Below are positions 9,401 through 17,282 of a DNA stretch of 64,000 nucleotides, piece by piece (the first letter of the stretch is position 1; each line of letters starts with the position of its first letter). Origin of the DNA: an uncultured Olsenella sp. (lineage in GTDB: Bacteria; Actinomycetota; Coriobacteriia; Coriobacteriales; Atopobiaceae); the NCBI GenBank assembly GCA_934660915.1, contig CAKUIF010000002.1, positions 62,001 through 126,000 on the forward strand. The letters run 5' to 3'. The notes beneath the pieces were generated by a model that made no database searches, was not told the DNA's origin, and saw only the letters and a list, made by a program, of their open reading frames with translations. The position numbers and the translations under genes are program-made.

Positions 9401-9887
9401 CATAGCCCATGCCCACAAGAAGTGCCGGGACCTCGTCGAAGGGCACCTCATCGCCCACGGCAAACGTGCTTGATGCCCAGTAGCCAGAGCCCGCGGGCGG
9501 CACGCGGCGCAACAGCGAGCGTGCCGACGCCACGACGATGCAGCGCTCCCCCTCGGCCAGGCGCGCGACGGCGCGGCAGCGGGCGCCGACCACGGAATCC
9601 TCGGGCGCCTTCTCGCTCCACGGGTAGTCGCGGCGCTCGGGGTAGCGGCAGACGACGTCCTGGCCGAGCCACGCGGCGAGCGCGCGGGCGGCGCGGTCGG
9701 CCGCCTCCTCGCCCGAGACCACAAACAGGCACGGGCGCGGGTCATCGGCCCAGATGGACGCCAGCATAAGCGGACGGGCGGACTGCGCGACGGCCAAGGT
9801 GGCGTCGTCGCCCGCCCCAAGCGCGCGAACGAGCGGCTCGAGCTCCGGGCAGTTCATGATCTGGCGAGAAACGCGGTTGATGAGCAT
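6426..9887 (-). CDS. mfd: Transcription-repair coupling factor Mfd
   Basis: 1153 aa DNA translocase that removes stalled RNA polymerase and recruits UvrA. The N-terminal UvrB-like module, the RNA polymerase interaction domain (KPGDYVVHATHGIALFSDIV), and the RecG-like motor are all present. Motor motifs include Walker A GDVGFGKTEVALRAAF, the DEEQRFG box and TTIIESGIDNSHSNTLII. The C-terminal TRCF domain ends at DDEVDE. Length matches the family. ATG 9887 has GAGGAG nine bases upstream; a second in-frame ATG lies 10 codons later. It is transcribed alone, convergent with yitT. Confidence 0.97.
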   Translation of the reverse strand: MLINRVSRQIMNCPELEPLVRALGAGDDATLAVAQSARPLMLASIWADDPRPCLFVVSGEEAADRAARALAAWLGQDVVCRYPERRDYPWSEKAPEDSVVGARCRAVARLAEGERCIVVASARSLLRRVPPAGSGYWASSTFAVGDEVPFDEVPALLVGMGYADNGEVDAPGSFHVHGDAVDVFPAQATTPVRIEFFGDEIDRVRRMVAATGQTIGELKSVTVSPCREMALTDETVARAEEVLYARAQNDNALAADLELIGARAAQPALERYLPELYGGSATPIDHASANTLVVLAEPRALFDDCLRAADEVEQAATAARVSTKGLYTNPRQLDFGRQQRLSFASMLRAGAGAVTASLEVRQPGVNGSDSKLIGRVRQLVADRSVTLFAVPDRGAREALELRFNDEGIPFAESLGSAAENAHDVCDDDARFDAPPLARDRVTFIDAPVPAGVVIPAARLGILSVDDLASRTAKARRRAKRVDPTSVTFPFKPGDYVVHATHGIALFSDIVRQEVGGRERDYFQLSYAGGDKLFVPLEQVDRITRYVGPDGDSPRLTRLNTADWSRATGKARKSAKKLAFDLVDLYTRRSSVTGFAFSPDTPAQDDMESSFSYDLTPDQASAVADIKADMEARKPMDRLLCGDVGFGKTEVALRAAFKCCQDAKQVMILCPTTILAQQHFETFFERFAPFDLKVAVLSRFVTPAQQRRALAGFADGSVDVLVGTHRLLSADVNPYDLGLVIIDEEQRFGVQHKEQLKNLREQVDVLTLSATPIPRTMQMAMSGVRDMSLIMTPPPGRLPVKVTVGEYDPDVVSAAIRAELARKGQVYYVSNRVHTIDDAVSRVMEAAPEARVAVAHGKMSAKQVEDVMLRFNEHEVDVLVATTIIESGIDNSHSNTLIIEDSQRLGLAQLYQLKGRVGRSRQQAYAYFMFPGEVPLTPEATDRLTAINEYQDLGSGMKIAMRDLEIRGAGSLMGAEQHGNLSSVGFDLFTQMLGEAVAEARGETRDVELAEVNINLPADFFLAEEYLPEVDRRVLVYRKLAAAVDIAEVDALQEETEERFGALPLAGKNLFDRARVRIRAQRLGCTTISLTNGRVIYQGVDVPRAVALKLKGEGALNYPKTHKLAYPFRRKDSELMPVALGVLEQIGGDDEVDE

Positions 9888-9914
9888 GTGATAAGGCTCC
9901 TCGGCATGCAGCTA

Positions 9915-9940
9915 AGCCGAGGTTTCCTCGAAACCCCGGC
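9915..9940. other. Stem-loop between mfd and the EIIBC gene
   Basis: GCCGAGGTTTC and GAAACCCCGGC form an 11-bp stem with one mismatch and a 4-base loop in the 245 bp divergent gap 9888-10132. It has no U-run. It could lie in the 5' leader of either gene. I saw no clear antiterminator site of the LicT/SacY type. Confidence 0.4.
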
Positions 9941-10132
9941 TACGACGTGCGGTTTATCTCGCCACATTGTACCTGCAATCCACCGCACCCATCACCTACA
10001 ACGGCTCATAACACAGCGCCGCCAGCATTTGAAGGTTCCTTGAAGATGATGAGCGGTCAACAACCGAGCCGGCAAAGGGGTACCATTCCTCTCGCAATGT
10101 TGAGCCATCAACGAGTTAGAACGGGAGTACCC

Positions 10133-11629
10133 GTGGACAACAACCAGAGGATCGCCCAAGAAGTGCTCGCGGCCGTCGGAGGCACCCAGAACGTCGCGGG
10201 CGTCGTGCACTGCATGACCCGCCTGCGCTTTACCCTCATCGACTCCGCCGTCCCCGCAGATGACGAGGTCAAGGCCATCGACGGCGTACTCACGGCCCAG
10301 CGGTCGGGCGGCGAGTACCAGGTCATCGTGGGCCAAAACGTCACGAAGGTCTACGACGCCCTTCTTGCCAGCGGTGCTCCCGCAAGCAGCGAGAAAGTGC
10401 CCGCGCCCACGGCGAACACGGCCCGTGCCGCCGCCGGAGCCGCAATCTCCTACCTCTCGAAAACCATGGTCACGCTCATCCCGCTGATCATGGGCGCGGC
10501 GATGTTCCGCGCCATCGCGGTGGTCTGCGGCCCCAATATGCTGGGCATTTGGCCGGCAGACTCCGAGATCTACACCCTCTTCTACAGCTGGATCTACAAC
10601 GCCGGCTACTACTTCCTGCCCATCTACATCGGCTGGTCCGCCGCGCGCCAGCTCGGCTGCAGCGAGCAGCTCGGCATGCTTCTTGGCGGCGTCTTCATTG
10701 CCCCCGAGCTCATGGACCTCGTCCGCGCGGCGGCCGACGGGGGTGCGGCGACCACCGCGATCTACGGAATCCTGCCCGCAGCCCTTACCGACTACTCCTC
10801 GACCGTCCTGCCCATGTTGCTGTGCATGCCCGTGCTCGCCCAGGTCGAGAAGCTCGCAAAGAAGATCGTCCCCGACATGCTCGCCGTGGTCTTCGTGCCC
10901 GTGCTCACCCTCTTTGTCATGATCCCCGTCGCGCTCTGCGCGCTCGCGCCCCTGGGCAACGAGCTCGGTGCGCTCGTCGGCAACGCCATGTTCGCGCTCG
11001 GCAACGAGGGCGGCATCGTGAGCATCCTGGCCCTTACCGTGTTCGCCGCCGTCTGGGAGTTCTTTGTGATGACGGGCATGGTCTGGGTGCTCCTCTCGCT
11101 CGCCATCGTCCAGCTGCTCTCGACCGGCTCCGACTCCTGCGTCCTGGTCGCTGCCACCATCGCGCAGTTCGCGGCTTGGGGCATGGCGTTCGGCGCCTTC
11201 CTGCGCCTTAAAGAGAAGAACGATCGCGGCGCGATGCTCGGCTTCACGATCTCGGGCGTCATCGGCGGCGTCACCGAGCCGGCACTCTACGGCTGCGGCT
11301 TCAAGTACCCGCGCTGCTTTGCCGGCATGGTCGCCGGCGGAGCAATCGGAGGGTTCATTGCCGCGCTCACGCACGTGACCGCCTACACCGTCGGCGCGAC
11401 GAACATCGTGATGATCGCCGGTTTCGCGGCGGGCGGCCCCACGAACATCTTCTGGTGCTGCGTCTCCAACGGCGCCGCGTTCGTCGCCGCAACGGCGATC
11501 GCGTACCTCTGGGGCTTCACGAGGGAGCAGCTTGCGGCCGACGCCGCAGCAGCCCTCGCCCAAGAATCCGCCTCCGCGGACGGCCGCGCGCCCGTCGCAC
11601 CCGCAGCCCCCACTCCCCTGGCCGACTAA
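10133..11629 (+). CDS. PTS EIIBC component, glucose superfamily (beta-glucoside/sucrose/trehalose type)
   Basis: 498 aa permease. Residues 1-80 are EIIB with the phospho-cysteine in VVHCMTRLRFTL; residues about 105-475 are the ten-helix EIIC domain (MVTLIPLIMGAAMFRAI, GGVTEPALYGCGFKYP, GGAIGGFIAALTHV). There is no EIIA domain, so it must borrow an EIIA(Glc)-like partner from elsewhere. I chose GTG 10133 because GGGAG precedes it at six bases; the open frame reaches to 9947 but the upstream residues do not look like EIIB. It is followed 23 bp later by a ChbG/YdjC deacetylase, which hints at an acetylated di- or monosaccharide substrate. Substrate is inference. Confidence 0.9.
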   Translation: MDNNQRIAQEVLAAVGGTQNVAGVVHCMTRLRFTLIDSAVPADDEVKAIDGVLTAQRSGGEYQVIVGQNVTKVYDALLASGAPASSEKVPAPTANTARAAAGAAISYLSKTMVTLIPLIMGAAMFRAIAVVCGPNMLGIWPADSEIYTLFYSWIYNAGYYFLPIYIGWSAARQLGCSEQLGMLLGGVFIAPELMDLVRAAADGGAATTAIYGILPAALTDYSSTVLPMLLCMPVLAQVEKLAKKIVPDMLAVVFVPVLTLFVMIPVALCALAPLGNELGALVGNAMFALGNEGGIVSILALTVFAAVWEFFVMTGMVWVLLSLAIVQLLSTGSDSCVLVAATIAQFAAWGMAFGAFLRLKEKNDRGAMLGFTISGVIGGVTEPALYGCGFKYPRCFAGMVAGGAIGGFIAALTHVTAYTVGATNIVMIAGFAAGGPTNIFWCCVSNGAAFVAATAIAYLWGFTREQLAADAAAALAQESASADGRAPVAPAAPTPLAD

Positions 11630-11652
11630 CGCAAAGACCTGGAAAGAAGCCC

Positions 11653-12414
11653 ATGAAGCAGCTGCTCATCCGCGCCGACGACCTCGGCTACTCGTACGCC
11701 ATCAACCTCGGCATCGCCCGAACCGTCCACGAAGGCGTCGTCCGCTCGGTCGGCCTCATGCCGAACATGCCCGAGGCGTCACGCGGATGGTCGCTCATCG
11801 CTCGCGCGGACATTGCCGTGGGTCAGCACACGAACCTGTGCCTGGGCAAGCCGTGCGCCGACCCCGCGCTGATTCCGAGTCTCCTTGGGCCTGACGGCTG
11901 CTTTCGGCGGAGCCGCGAGTATCACGCTGCGTGGGCCGCGGGCGTCGAGCCCATCGACTTCGACGAGGCCTGCATCGAGATTCGTGCGCAGCACGAACGC
12001 TTCGTCCAAATCGTTGGCCGCGAGCCCGACTACTTCGAGGCGCACGCCGTTCGCAGCAATAATCTCTACCGCGCTATCCACGAGGCCGCAAGCGAGCTCG
12101 GCCTCAAGGAGCAGCCGCTGCCGCTCGACGTTCCCACGGTGCGCTGCGGCGCGACCGAGGTCCGTCTCATCATGGAGTCGATGCGCGCCGACTACGTCCC
12201 CGCGCGAGACATCCGCCGGGCAATCGAGGGCATTGCGGACGGACAGAGCGTCGTCCTCATCTGCCATCCCGGATACCTCGACGAGTTTGCGCTCGCCACT
12301 TCTTCCCTCACGCGGGCACGGGCGCAGGAGGCCAACCTCCTCGTGGACCAGGCCTTCCGCGCATGGCTCGACACCGTCGACGACCTGCAGCTCATTGACT
12401 ATCGCGACCTTTAG
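11653..12414 (+). CDS. ChbG/YdjC-family carbohydrate deacetylase
   Basis: 253 aa metal-dependent deacetylase; ChbG removes an N-acetyl group from chitooligosaccharides or their 6-phosphates. Metal-site motifs are visible: IRADDLGYSYAIN (Asp10-Asp11 of the ADD motif), GQHTNLCLGKP and the late CHPGYLDE. ATG 11653 has GGAAAGAAG at 4-7 bases. It is in an operon with the EIIBC gene, so it presumably deacetylates the imported phosphosugar before hydrolysis; no glycosidase follows, so hydrolysis must be encoded elsewhere. A bidirectional terminator hairpin follows. Confidence 0.88.
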   Translation: MKQLLIRADDLGYSYAINLGIARTVHEGVVRSVGLMPNMPEASRGWSLIARADIAVGQHTNLCLGKPCADPALIPSLLGPDGCFRRSREYHAAWAAGVEPIDFDEACIEIRAQHERFVQIVGREPDYFEAHAVRSNNLYRAIHEAASELGLKEQPLPLDVPTVRCGATEVRLIMESMRADYVPARDIRRAIEGIADGQSVVLICHPGYLDEFALATSSLTRARAQEANLLVDQAFRAWLDTVDDLQLIDYRDL

Positions 12415-12444
12415 CGAGCTTTCCCCTAGGCGCGAAAATAGCAA

Positions 12445-12478
12445 TCGGGCCCGCCAACCTTCAGGTTGACGGGCCCGA
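12445..12478. terminator. Bidirectional terminator hairpin between chbG-like gene and GH13-GH77 gene
   Basis: TCGGGCCCGCCAACC and GGTTGACGGGCCCGA form a 15-bp stem with one mismatch and loop TTCA between two convergent genes. No long U-run follows on either strand. Confidence 0.65.
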
Positions 12479-12484
12479 CGACTG

Positions 12485-15400
12485 CTATCGACCGCTTTCG
12501 CGGACGAGGTCTGCCAAGTGTTCGGCCGCGGCGGCAACATCGTCGCCGTCAGCGCGCCAACTCCAGTTGCCCTCGGCCACGCCGGGGACGTTCATCCGCG
12601 CGTCGTCGTCCAAACCAAGCACGTCCTGCAGCTGCATGACGGCAACGTCGGCGTCCGTCGCCAGCACATCGCGGGCAATGCGGCCCGCAAGCTCGCGAGC
12701 CTCCTCGCCCTCGACGCCGAAGCGCGACTTGACCCACCCGAGCAGGGTCTGGTTGTCGTGCGTGCCGGCATAGACCACGGTGCCGGACTTGGGCACGTAC
12801 CCTCCGCGCACGTCGCCGTCGGCGAACTGCACGACGTCCATACCGGGAATTCCGGTCTGCGCCACGAGCGCGCGAACGGCCGGCGTGATCACGCCGAGGT
12901 CCTCGGCAATGAACGGCAGCGGGCCGAACTGCGCATAGGCCGCCTCGAAGAGCTCGGCGCCCGGGCCGAAGTTGAACTCGCCCTCGCAGGCCTTCTTGCC
13001 CTTGGGAATCGAGTAGTAAGAAGAGAACCCGATGAAGTGGTCGAGGCGCACGTAGTCGTACACGTCGAACGCGCGGCTGAAGCGGCACAGCCACCAGCCA
13101 TAGCCCTGCTCGGCCAGGACATCCCACCTATACGTCGGGTTGCCCCAGAGCTGGCCCTCGGGCGCGAAGGCGTCGCCGGGGGCGCCGGCGCGAGCGGCGG
13201 CGTAGCCGTCGTCGTCGAGGTTGAAGATGTCGGGCTCGGCCCAGACATCGGCCGAGTCGCCGCTCACGTACATGGGCATGTCGCCCACGATGGCGATGCC
13301 GTGCTCGTTGGCGTACGCGCGCAGCTCGCCCCACTCGCGCTCGAACGCGAACTGCAGCTTGACGTGCTTCTCGACACCAGCCTTGAGCTTGGGGTCGTCG
13401 GCCAGATCCGGCGAGAAGGACCGGTACTTCTCAGGCCACTTCTGCCACTCGATAGGGCCAAGGAGGTCCTTGATCGCCATGAAGCAGGCGTAGCTTGTGA
13501 GCCAGTACTCGTTGGCCTCGCAGAAATCTCGGTAGGCGCGGGTCTTCTCGCAGCCGGCAAGCAGCTTGAGCGTGGCCTTCTCGTCGTGCTCGAGCAGCGC
13601 GGTGTTGCCCGCGAAGGCGCCGAGGCCCGCGTAGGGCGAGCCGAAGCTGTCGGGCGGGGTCACCGGGAGGACCTGCCAGTAGCGCACGCCGGCCGCGGCG
13701 AGCCAGTCCACGAACTTCTTTGCCGGGGCGCCCAGGGTGCCGGGCTTTCCGCCGTTGGGAATGGAGGTCACGTGGCACAGCGCGCCCATGCCGCGCTCGA
13801 GCGGCTTCTGGAGGCGGGCTTTCTTGTGGAAGTGCAGGATGGCGGTGCCGAGCGGCCACAGGAAGACCTCGGCCTGGCCGTGGTCGACCTTGGGGGCGTT
13901 GCCGCTCACCACGTCACTCACGGCCTCGTCGACCATGGGCACGCGCACGGTGCGCGAGTCGTGGAGACCGGCGTTGACGAGCACGCAGACCTGGCTGCCG
14001 TCCTTGCCGCGACGCCAGAAACCGAACACGTCGCGCCCGCTGCTAAAGGGCTCGAACTCGCCGTCGGTGAGCACCGGCAGCGTCTTTCGGATGGCGATGG
14101 CGTTGCGGAAGATGTTGAAGCAGTCGCGGCGGCCTCCGCCCCACGGGAAGGTCGCGCGGTTATACGGGTCGCGCAGGCCCTCGAGGCCCAGCTCATCGCC
14201 GTAGTACACGCACGGCACGCCGGGCAGCGTCATCTGCAGCAGCACGGTGAGCCACAGGCGGCTCATAGCAAGAGACGCCTGGCCCGAATCGAGGCGGAAC
14301 GTCTCGCGCTCATCCTCGGTCATGGAGTCGGGATCGGGCGCGTTGCCGAGCACCGTGTAGAGGCGCTCGCGGTCGTGGCTGCCCAACAGGTTGAGCGAGC
14401 TGTAGAACGCGTCGCGCGGGTAGTTCTCGCGCAGCTGCTCCAGGCGGGCGGCCAGCTCGTCGGCGCCGATGTGGCCGCAGACGTAGTCAAGAAGCCCCGT
14501 GCGCAGCGGGTAGTTCATCACGCCGTCGAGCTCCTTGCCCTGGAAGTACTGGCGGAGCTTGCCGTAGGCGAGCTTGTTCGACGCGTCCTCCCACACCTCG
14601 CCGATGAGCACGGAGTCTTCCTTCTCGGCCACTGCGGCGGCCTTGATCTGGGCGATGAACTCGTCGGTGAGCTCGTCGGCCACGTCCATGCGCCAGCCGC
14701 GCGCGCCGGCGCGCAGCCATTTGCGGACGACGCCGTCCTTGCCGCACACGAGCTCATGGAACGGCTCGCAGTCGTCGCGGTAGCTCGGCATGTCCTGGTT
14801 GCCCCACCATCCGGCGTAGGTTCCGTCCTCGTTGAAGGTAAACCAGTCGGCGTAGGGCGACTCGGCGCCGTCCTCGTGGGCCTGCCAAGCGCCGGCGCCC
14901 GGGTAGTTCTCGTCGCGGTTGAAGTACACCGAGTCTCGGCCGCAGTGGTTCCACACGCCGTCAAGAATCACCGAGATGCCCATCTCGGCAGCCTCGTCGC
15001 ACAGGCGCCCGAAGTCCTTCTCTGTACCCAGCATCGGATCGATGTGCAGGTAGTCGGCCGTGTCGTAGCGGTGGTTGCTCTGCGCCTCAAAAATCGGGTT
15101 GAGGTAGATGACGGTCACGCCCAAGCCCTTGAGGTAGCCGAGCTTCTCGCGAATGCCCTCGAGGGTTCCGCCGTAGAAGTCCCAGCGCGCGATCCCGAGG
15201 TCGGTTTCGGACTTGCGCTTGTACGTGGGGGCGGTGTCCCAATCCTCCACGAGCACGCGCTCGGGGCCGTTGCGGTGTGCCGCGAGCGCGGCCTCGGCCT
15301 GTTCGCGCCAACCCTCCCCGCGCGCGAAGCGATCGGGGAACACCTGGTAGACGATGCCCTTCTTGTACCAGTCGGGCTGCGTCGCGCGCGGCTCGAACAC

Positions 15401-15754
15401 GGTGATCTGGAAAGAAGGCGGGTCCCCGTAGGCGAAGGCGCCCTCGCCGGTGGTCCAGCCGGGCTTGGCGCCGTAGCGCCACACCGCCCCGTCGGAGGCC
15501 TCGATGTCGAAGCTGTACCACACGACGCCCGTCTCGGCAGGCTTATAGTCCACCGAGAAGTGCAGGTGGTCGCCCGCAGACGTCCCCTTCATCTCGATAA
15601 GCTGCTCGCCGTGGGCATCGGTCCACACCCTCAGCGTGCAGAACGTGACGTCGTCGTCCCAGATATCGATGCCCAGCGTGACGACGCCGCCCAACTGGGC
15701 GGCGCCGAATGGAGTCCTGTACTCCTTCTCTGAGGTTACGTGCCTAGCTCTCAA
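12485..15754 (-). CDS. Bifunctional GH13 alpha-glucosidase/debranching-type enzyme fused to GH77 4-alpha-glucanotransferase
   Basis: 1089 aa. Residues 1-125 form a beta-rich N-domain; 130-640 are a GH13 alpha-amylase/neopullulanase-like domain with DGVWNH, Asp357 (RMDVAD), Glu386 (GEVWED) and His460-Asp461 (GSHDRE). Residues 650-1089 are a GH77 amylomaltase with all three catalytic acids: Asp905 (RLDHF), Glu951 (AEDLG) and Asp1000 (GTHDN). Both halves look active. The enzyme would trim or debranch limit dextrins left by GlgP and recycle maltooligosaccharides by disproportionation. The start is TTG 15754, four bases after the glgA stop, so it is the last gene of glgC-glgD-glgA-fusion. The exact GH13 specificity (debranching or maltogenic) is uncertain. 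Confidence 0.93.
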   Translation of the reverse strand: MRARHVTSEKEYRTPFGAAQLGGVVTLGIDIWDDDVTFCTLRVWTDAHGEQLIEMKGTSAGDHLHFSVDYKPAETGVVWYSFDIEASDGAVWRYGAKPGWTTGEGAFAYGDPPSFQITVFEPRATQPDWYKKGIVYQVFPDRFARGEGWREQAEAALAAHRNGPERVLVEDWDTAPTYKRKSETDLGIARWDFYGGTLEGIREKLGYLKGLGVTVIYLNPIFEAQSNHRYDTADYLHIDPMLGTEKDFGRLCDEAAEMGISVILDGVWNHCGRDSVYFNRDENYPGAGAWQAHEDGAESPYADWFTFNEDGTYAGWWGNQDMPSYRDDCEPFHELVCGKDGVVRKWLRAGARGWRMDVADELTDEFIAQIKAAAVAEKEDSVLIGEVWEDASNKLAYGKLRQYFQGKELDGVMNYPLRTGLLDYVCGHIGADELAARLEQLRENYPRDAFYSSLNLLGSHDRERLYTVLGNAPDPDSMTEDERETFRLDSGQASLAMSRLWLTVLLQMTLPGVPCVYYGDELGLEGLRDPYNRATFPWGGGRRDCFNIFRNAIAIRKTLPVLTDGEFEPFSSGRDVFGFWRRGKDGSQVCVLVNAGLHDSRTVRVPMVDEAVSDVVSGNAPKVDHGQAEVFLWPLGTAILHFHKKARLQKPLERGMGALCHVTSIPNGGKPGTLGAPAKKFVDWLAAAGVRYWQVLPVTPPDSFGSPYAGLGAFAGNTALLEHDEKATLKLLAGCEKTRAYRDFCEANEYWLTSYACFMAIKDLLGPIEWQKWPEKYRSFSPDLADDPKLKAGVEKHVKLQFAFEREWGELRAYANEHGIAIVGDMPMYVSGDSADVWAEPDIFNLDDDGYAAARAGAPGDAFAPEGQLWGNPTYRWDVLAEQGYGWWLCRFSRAFDVYDYVRLDHFIGFSSYYSIPKGKKACEGEFNFGPGAELFEAAYAQFGPLPFIAEDLGVITPAVRALVAQTGIPGMDVVQFADGDVRGGYVPKSGTVVYAGTHDNQTLLGWVKSRFGVEGEEARELAGRIARDVLATDADVAVMQLQDVLGLDDDARMNVPGVAEGNWSWRADGDDVAAAAEHLADLVRESGR

Positions 15755-15758
15755 AGAA

Positions 15759-17258
15759 TTACCTGTCTCTTCTCTTGTTGTACCGAATGATCTCCGGGTG
15801 GAGCCAGTGGTAGATGTCCATGTAGTCGTTCGCGGCGCGACGCCAGCTGAAGTCGGTGGACATCGCGTTGTTCACGAGCTTATCCCAGGCCGCCTTGTCC
15901 GTCCAGAAAATCTCGCACGCGCCGAGCAGGGTGTCGGCCATCTCGTCGGCGTTCATGTTCGCGAACGAGAAGCCCGTGCCCTCGCCGGTGAACTTGTTGT
16001 ACGCCGCCACGGAATCACGCAGGCCGCCGGTCTCGCGCACCACAGGCAGGGTGCCGTAACGCATGGCGATCATCTGCGACAGGCCGCAGGGCTCGAACTC
16101 GGACGGCATCAGGAGGATGTCGCCGCCGGCGTACATGCGGTGGGAAAGCGCGTTGTCGAAGGCGATGCGCGCGCACATCTTTCCGGGGTACTTGGACTGG
16201 AAGAACTTGAAGGCTTCCTCGTGGTCGTGGTCGCCGGTGCCAAGGATGGCAACCTGGACGCCTCGCTGCATGAGGTGGTCCATCGAGTAGCGGACGAGGC
16301 CCAGGCCCTTCTGGTCGGTGAGGCGGCCGATCGAGACGATGAGCGGACGCGTCGGGTCCTGGTCGAGGCCGAGCTCCTCCTGGAGGGCGCGCTTGCACTC
16401 AGCCTTCTGATCCATGTCGTGGATGGAGTAGTTCGCCGGGATCATGGAGTCGGAAGCGGGGTTCCAGATGGTCTGGTCGATGCCGTTAAGGATGCCGGAC
16501 AGCACGTTTGAGCGGCGACGGAAAATCCCGTCCATGCCCTCGCCGTAGAACGGCATCTTCAACTCGTTGGCGTAGCTCGGGCTCACGGTGGTGATCCAGT
16601 CCGAGTAGCACAGGGCGCCCTTCATGTAGTTGATGGAGTCCTTGTCGCAGCGGAGCTGATCGCGGGCGGCGGGGATGTGGCCCAGGCCGAGGATCTCGTC
16701 GAGGATCTTGTCGCCGTACTGGCCCTGGAACTTGACGTTGTGCACGGTGAAAACGGTCTTCACGCTGTTGCACTGGGGAACCTCGCGGTAGAACTCGCGC
16801 AGGAACACCGGGCACAGGGCGGTCTGCCAGTCGTTGCAGTGCAAGACGTCGCACTCGAGCTCGGGAACCTTGGCGATGGCCTCGCAGACGGCCTTGGCGA
16901 AGTAGGCGAAGCGCTCGCCGTCGTCAAAGTAGCCGTAGAGGCTGTCACGGCCGAAGTAGTCCTTATTGTCAACGAAATAGAAGTCGAGGTCCTGGAGAGT
17001 GACCTTCTCGATGCCGCAGTAGATGTTTCGCCAGGCAAGGGGCACGTAGAAGTCGGCCACGTGCTTCATCTTGTCCTTGTACTGCTGCGGAATCGACGCG
17101 TAAAGCGGGGTGATCACGGCGGCGCGGGCGCCCGCGTGCTTGAGCGCACGGGGAAGCGAACCCGCGACATCCCCGAGGCCGCCCGTCTTGGAGAACGGGA
17201 CGGCCTCGGAGCCCGCGAACAGAACCCTCAGCTTTCTGCGCTTAGCGGGAGTAGGCAT
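15759..17258 (-). CDS. glgA: Glycogen synthase (ADP-glucose)
   Basis: GT5 glycosyltransferase, 499 aa, transfers glucose from ADP-glucose to the non-reducing end of alpha-1,4-glucan. The N-terminal KTGGLGDVAGSLP motif (from Lys24) binds ADP-glucose; the C-terminal domain has SIGRLTDQKG and the donor loop PSEFEPCGLSQMIAMRYGTLPVVRETGGL. Length is normal. It lies 24 bp after glgD and 4 bp before the GH13-GH77 gene. Confidence 0.97.
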   Translation of the reverse strand: MPTPAKRRKLRVLFAGSEAVPFSKTGGLGDVAGSLPRALKHAGARAAVITPLYASIPQQYKDKMKHVADFYVPLAWRNIYCGIEKVTLQDLDFYFVDNKDYFGRDSLYGYFDDGERFAYFAKAVCEAIAKVPELECDVLHCNDWQTALCPVFLREFYREVPQCNSVKTVFTVHNVKFQGQYGDKILDEILGLGHIPAARDQLRCDKDSINYMKGALCYSDWITTVSPSYANELKMPFYGEGMDGIFRRRSNVLSGILNGIDQTIWNPASDSMIPANYSIHDMDQKAECKRALQEELGLDQDPTRPLIVSIGRLTDQKGLGLVRYSMDHLMQRGVQVAILGTGDHDHEEAFKFFQSKYPGKMCARIAFDNALSHRMYAGGDILLMPSEFEPCGLSQMIAMRYGTLPVVRETGGLRDSVAAYNKFTGEGTGFSFANMNADEMADTLLGACEIFWTDKAAWDKLVNNAMSTDFSWRRAANDYMDIYHWLHPEIIRYNKRRDR

Positions 17259-17282
17259 AGTCTGTTCGCTTTCTGTGTCGTG

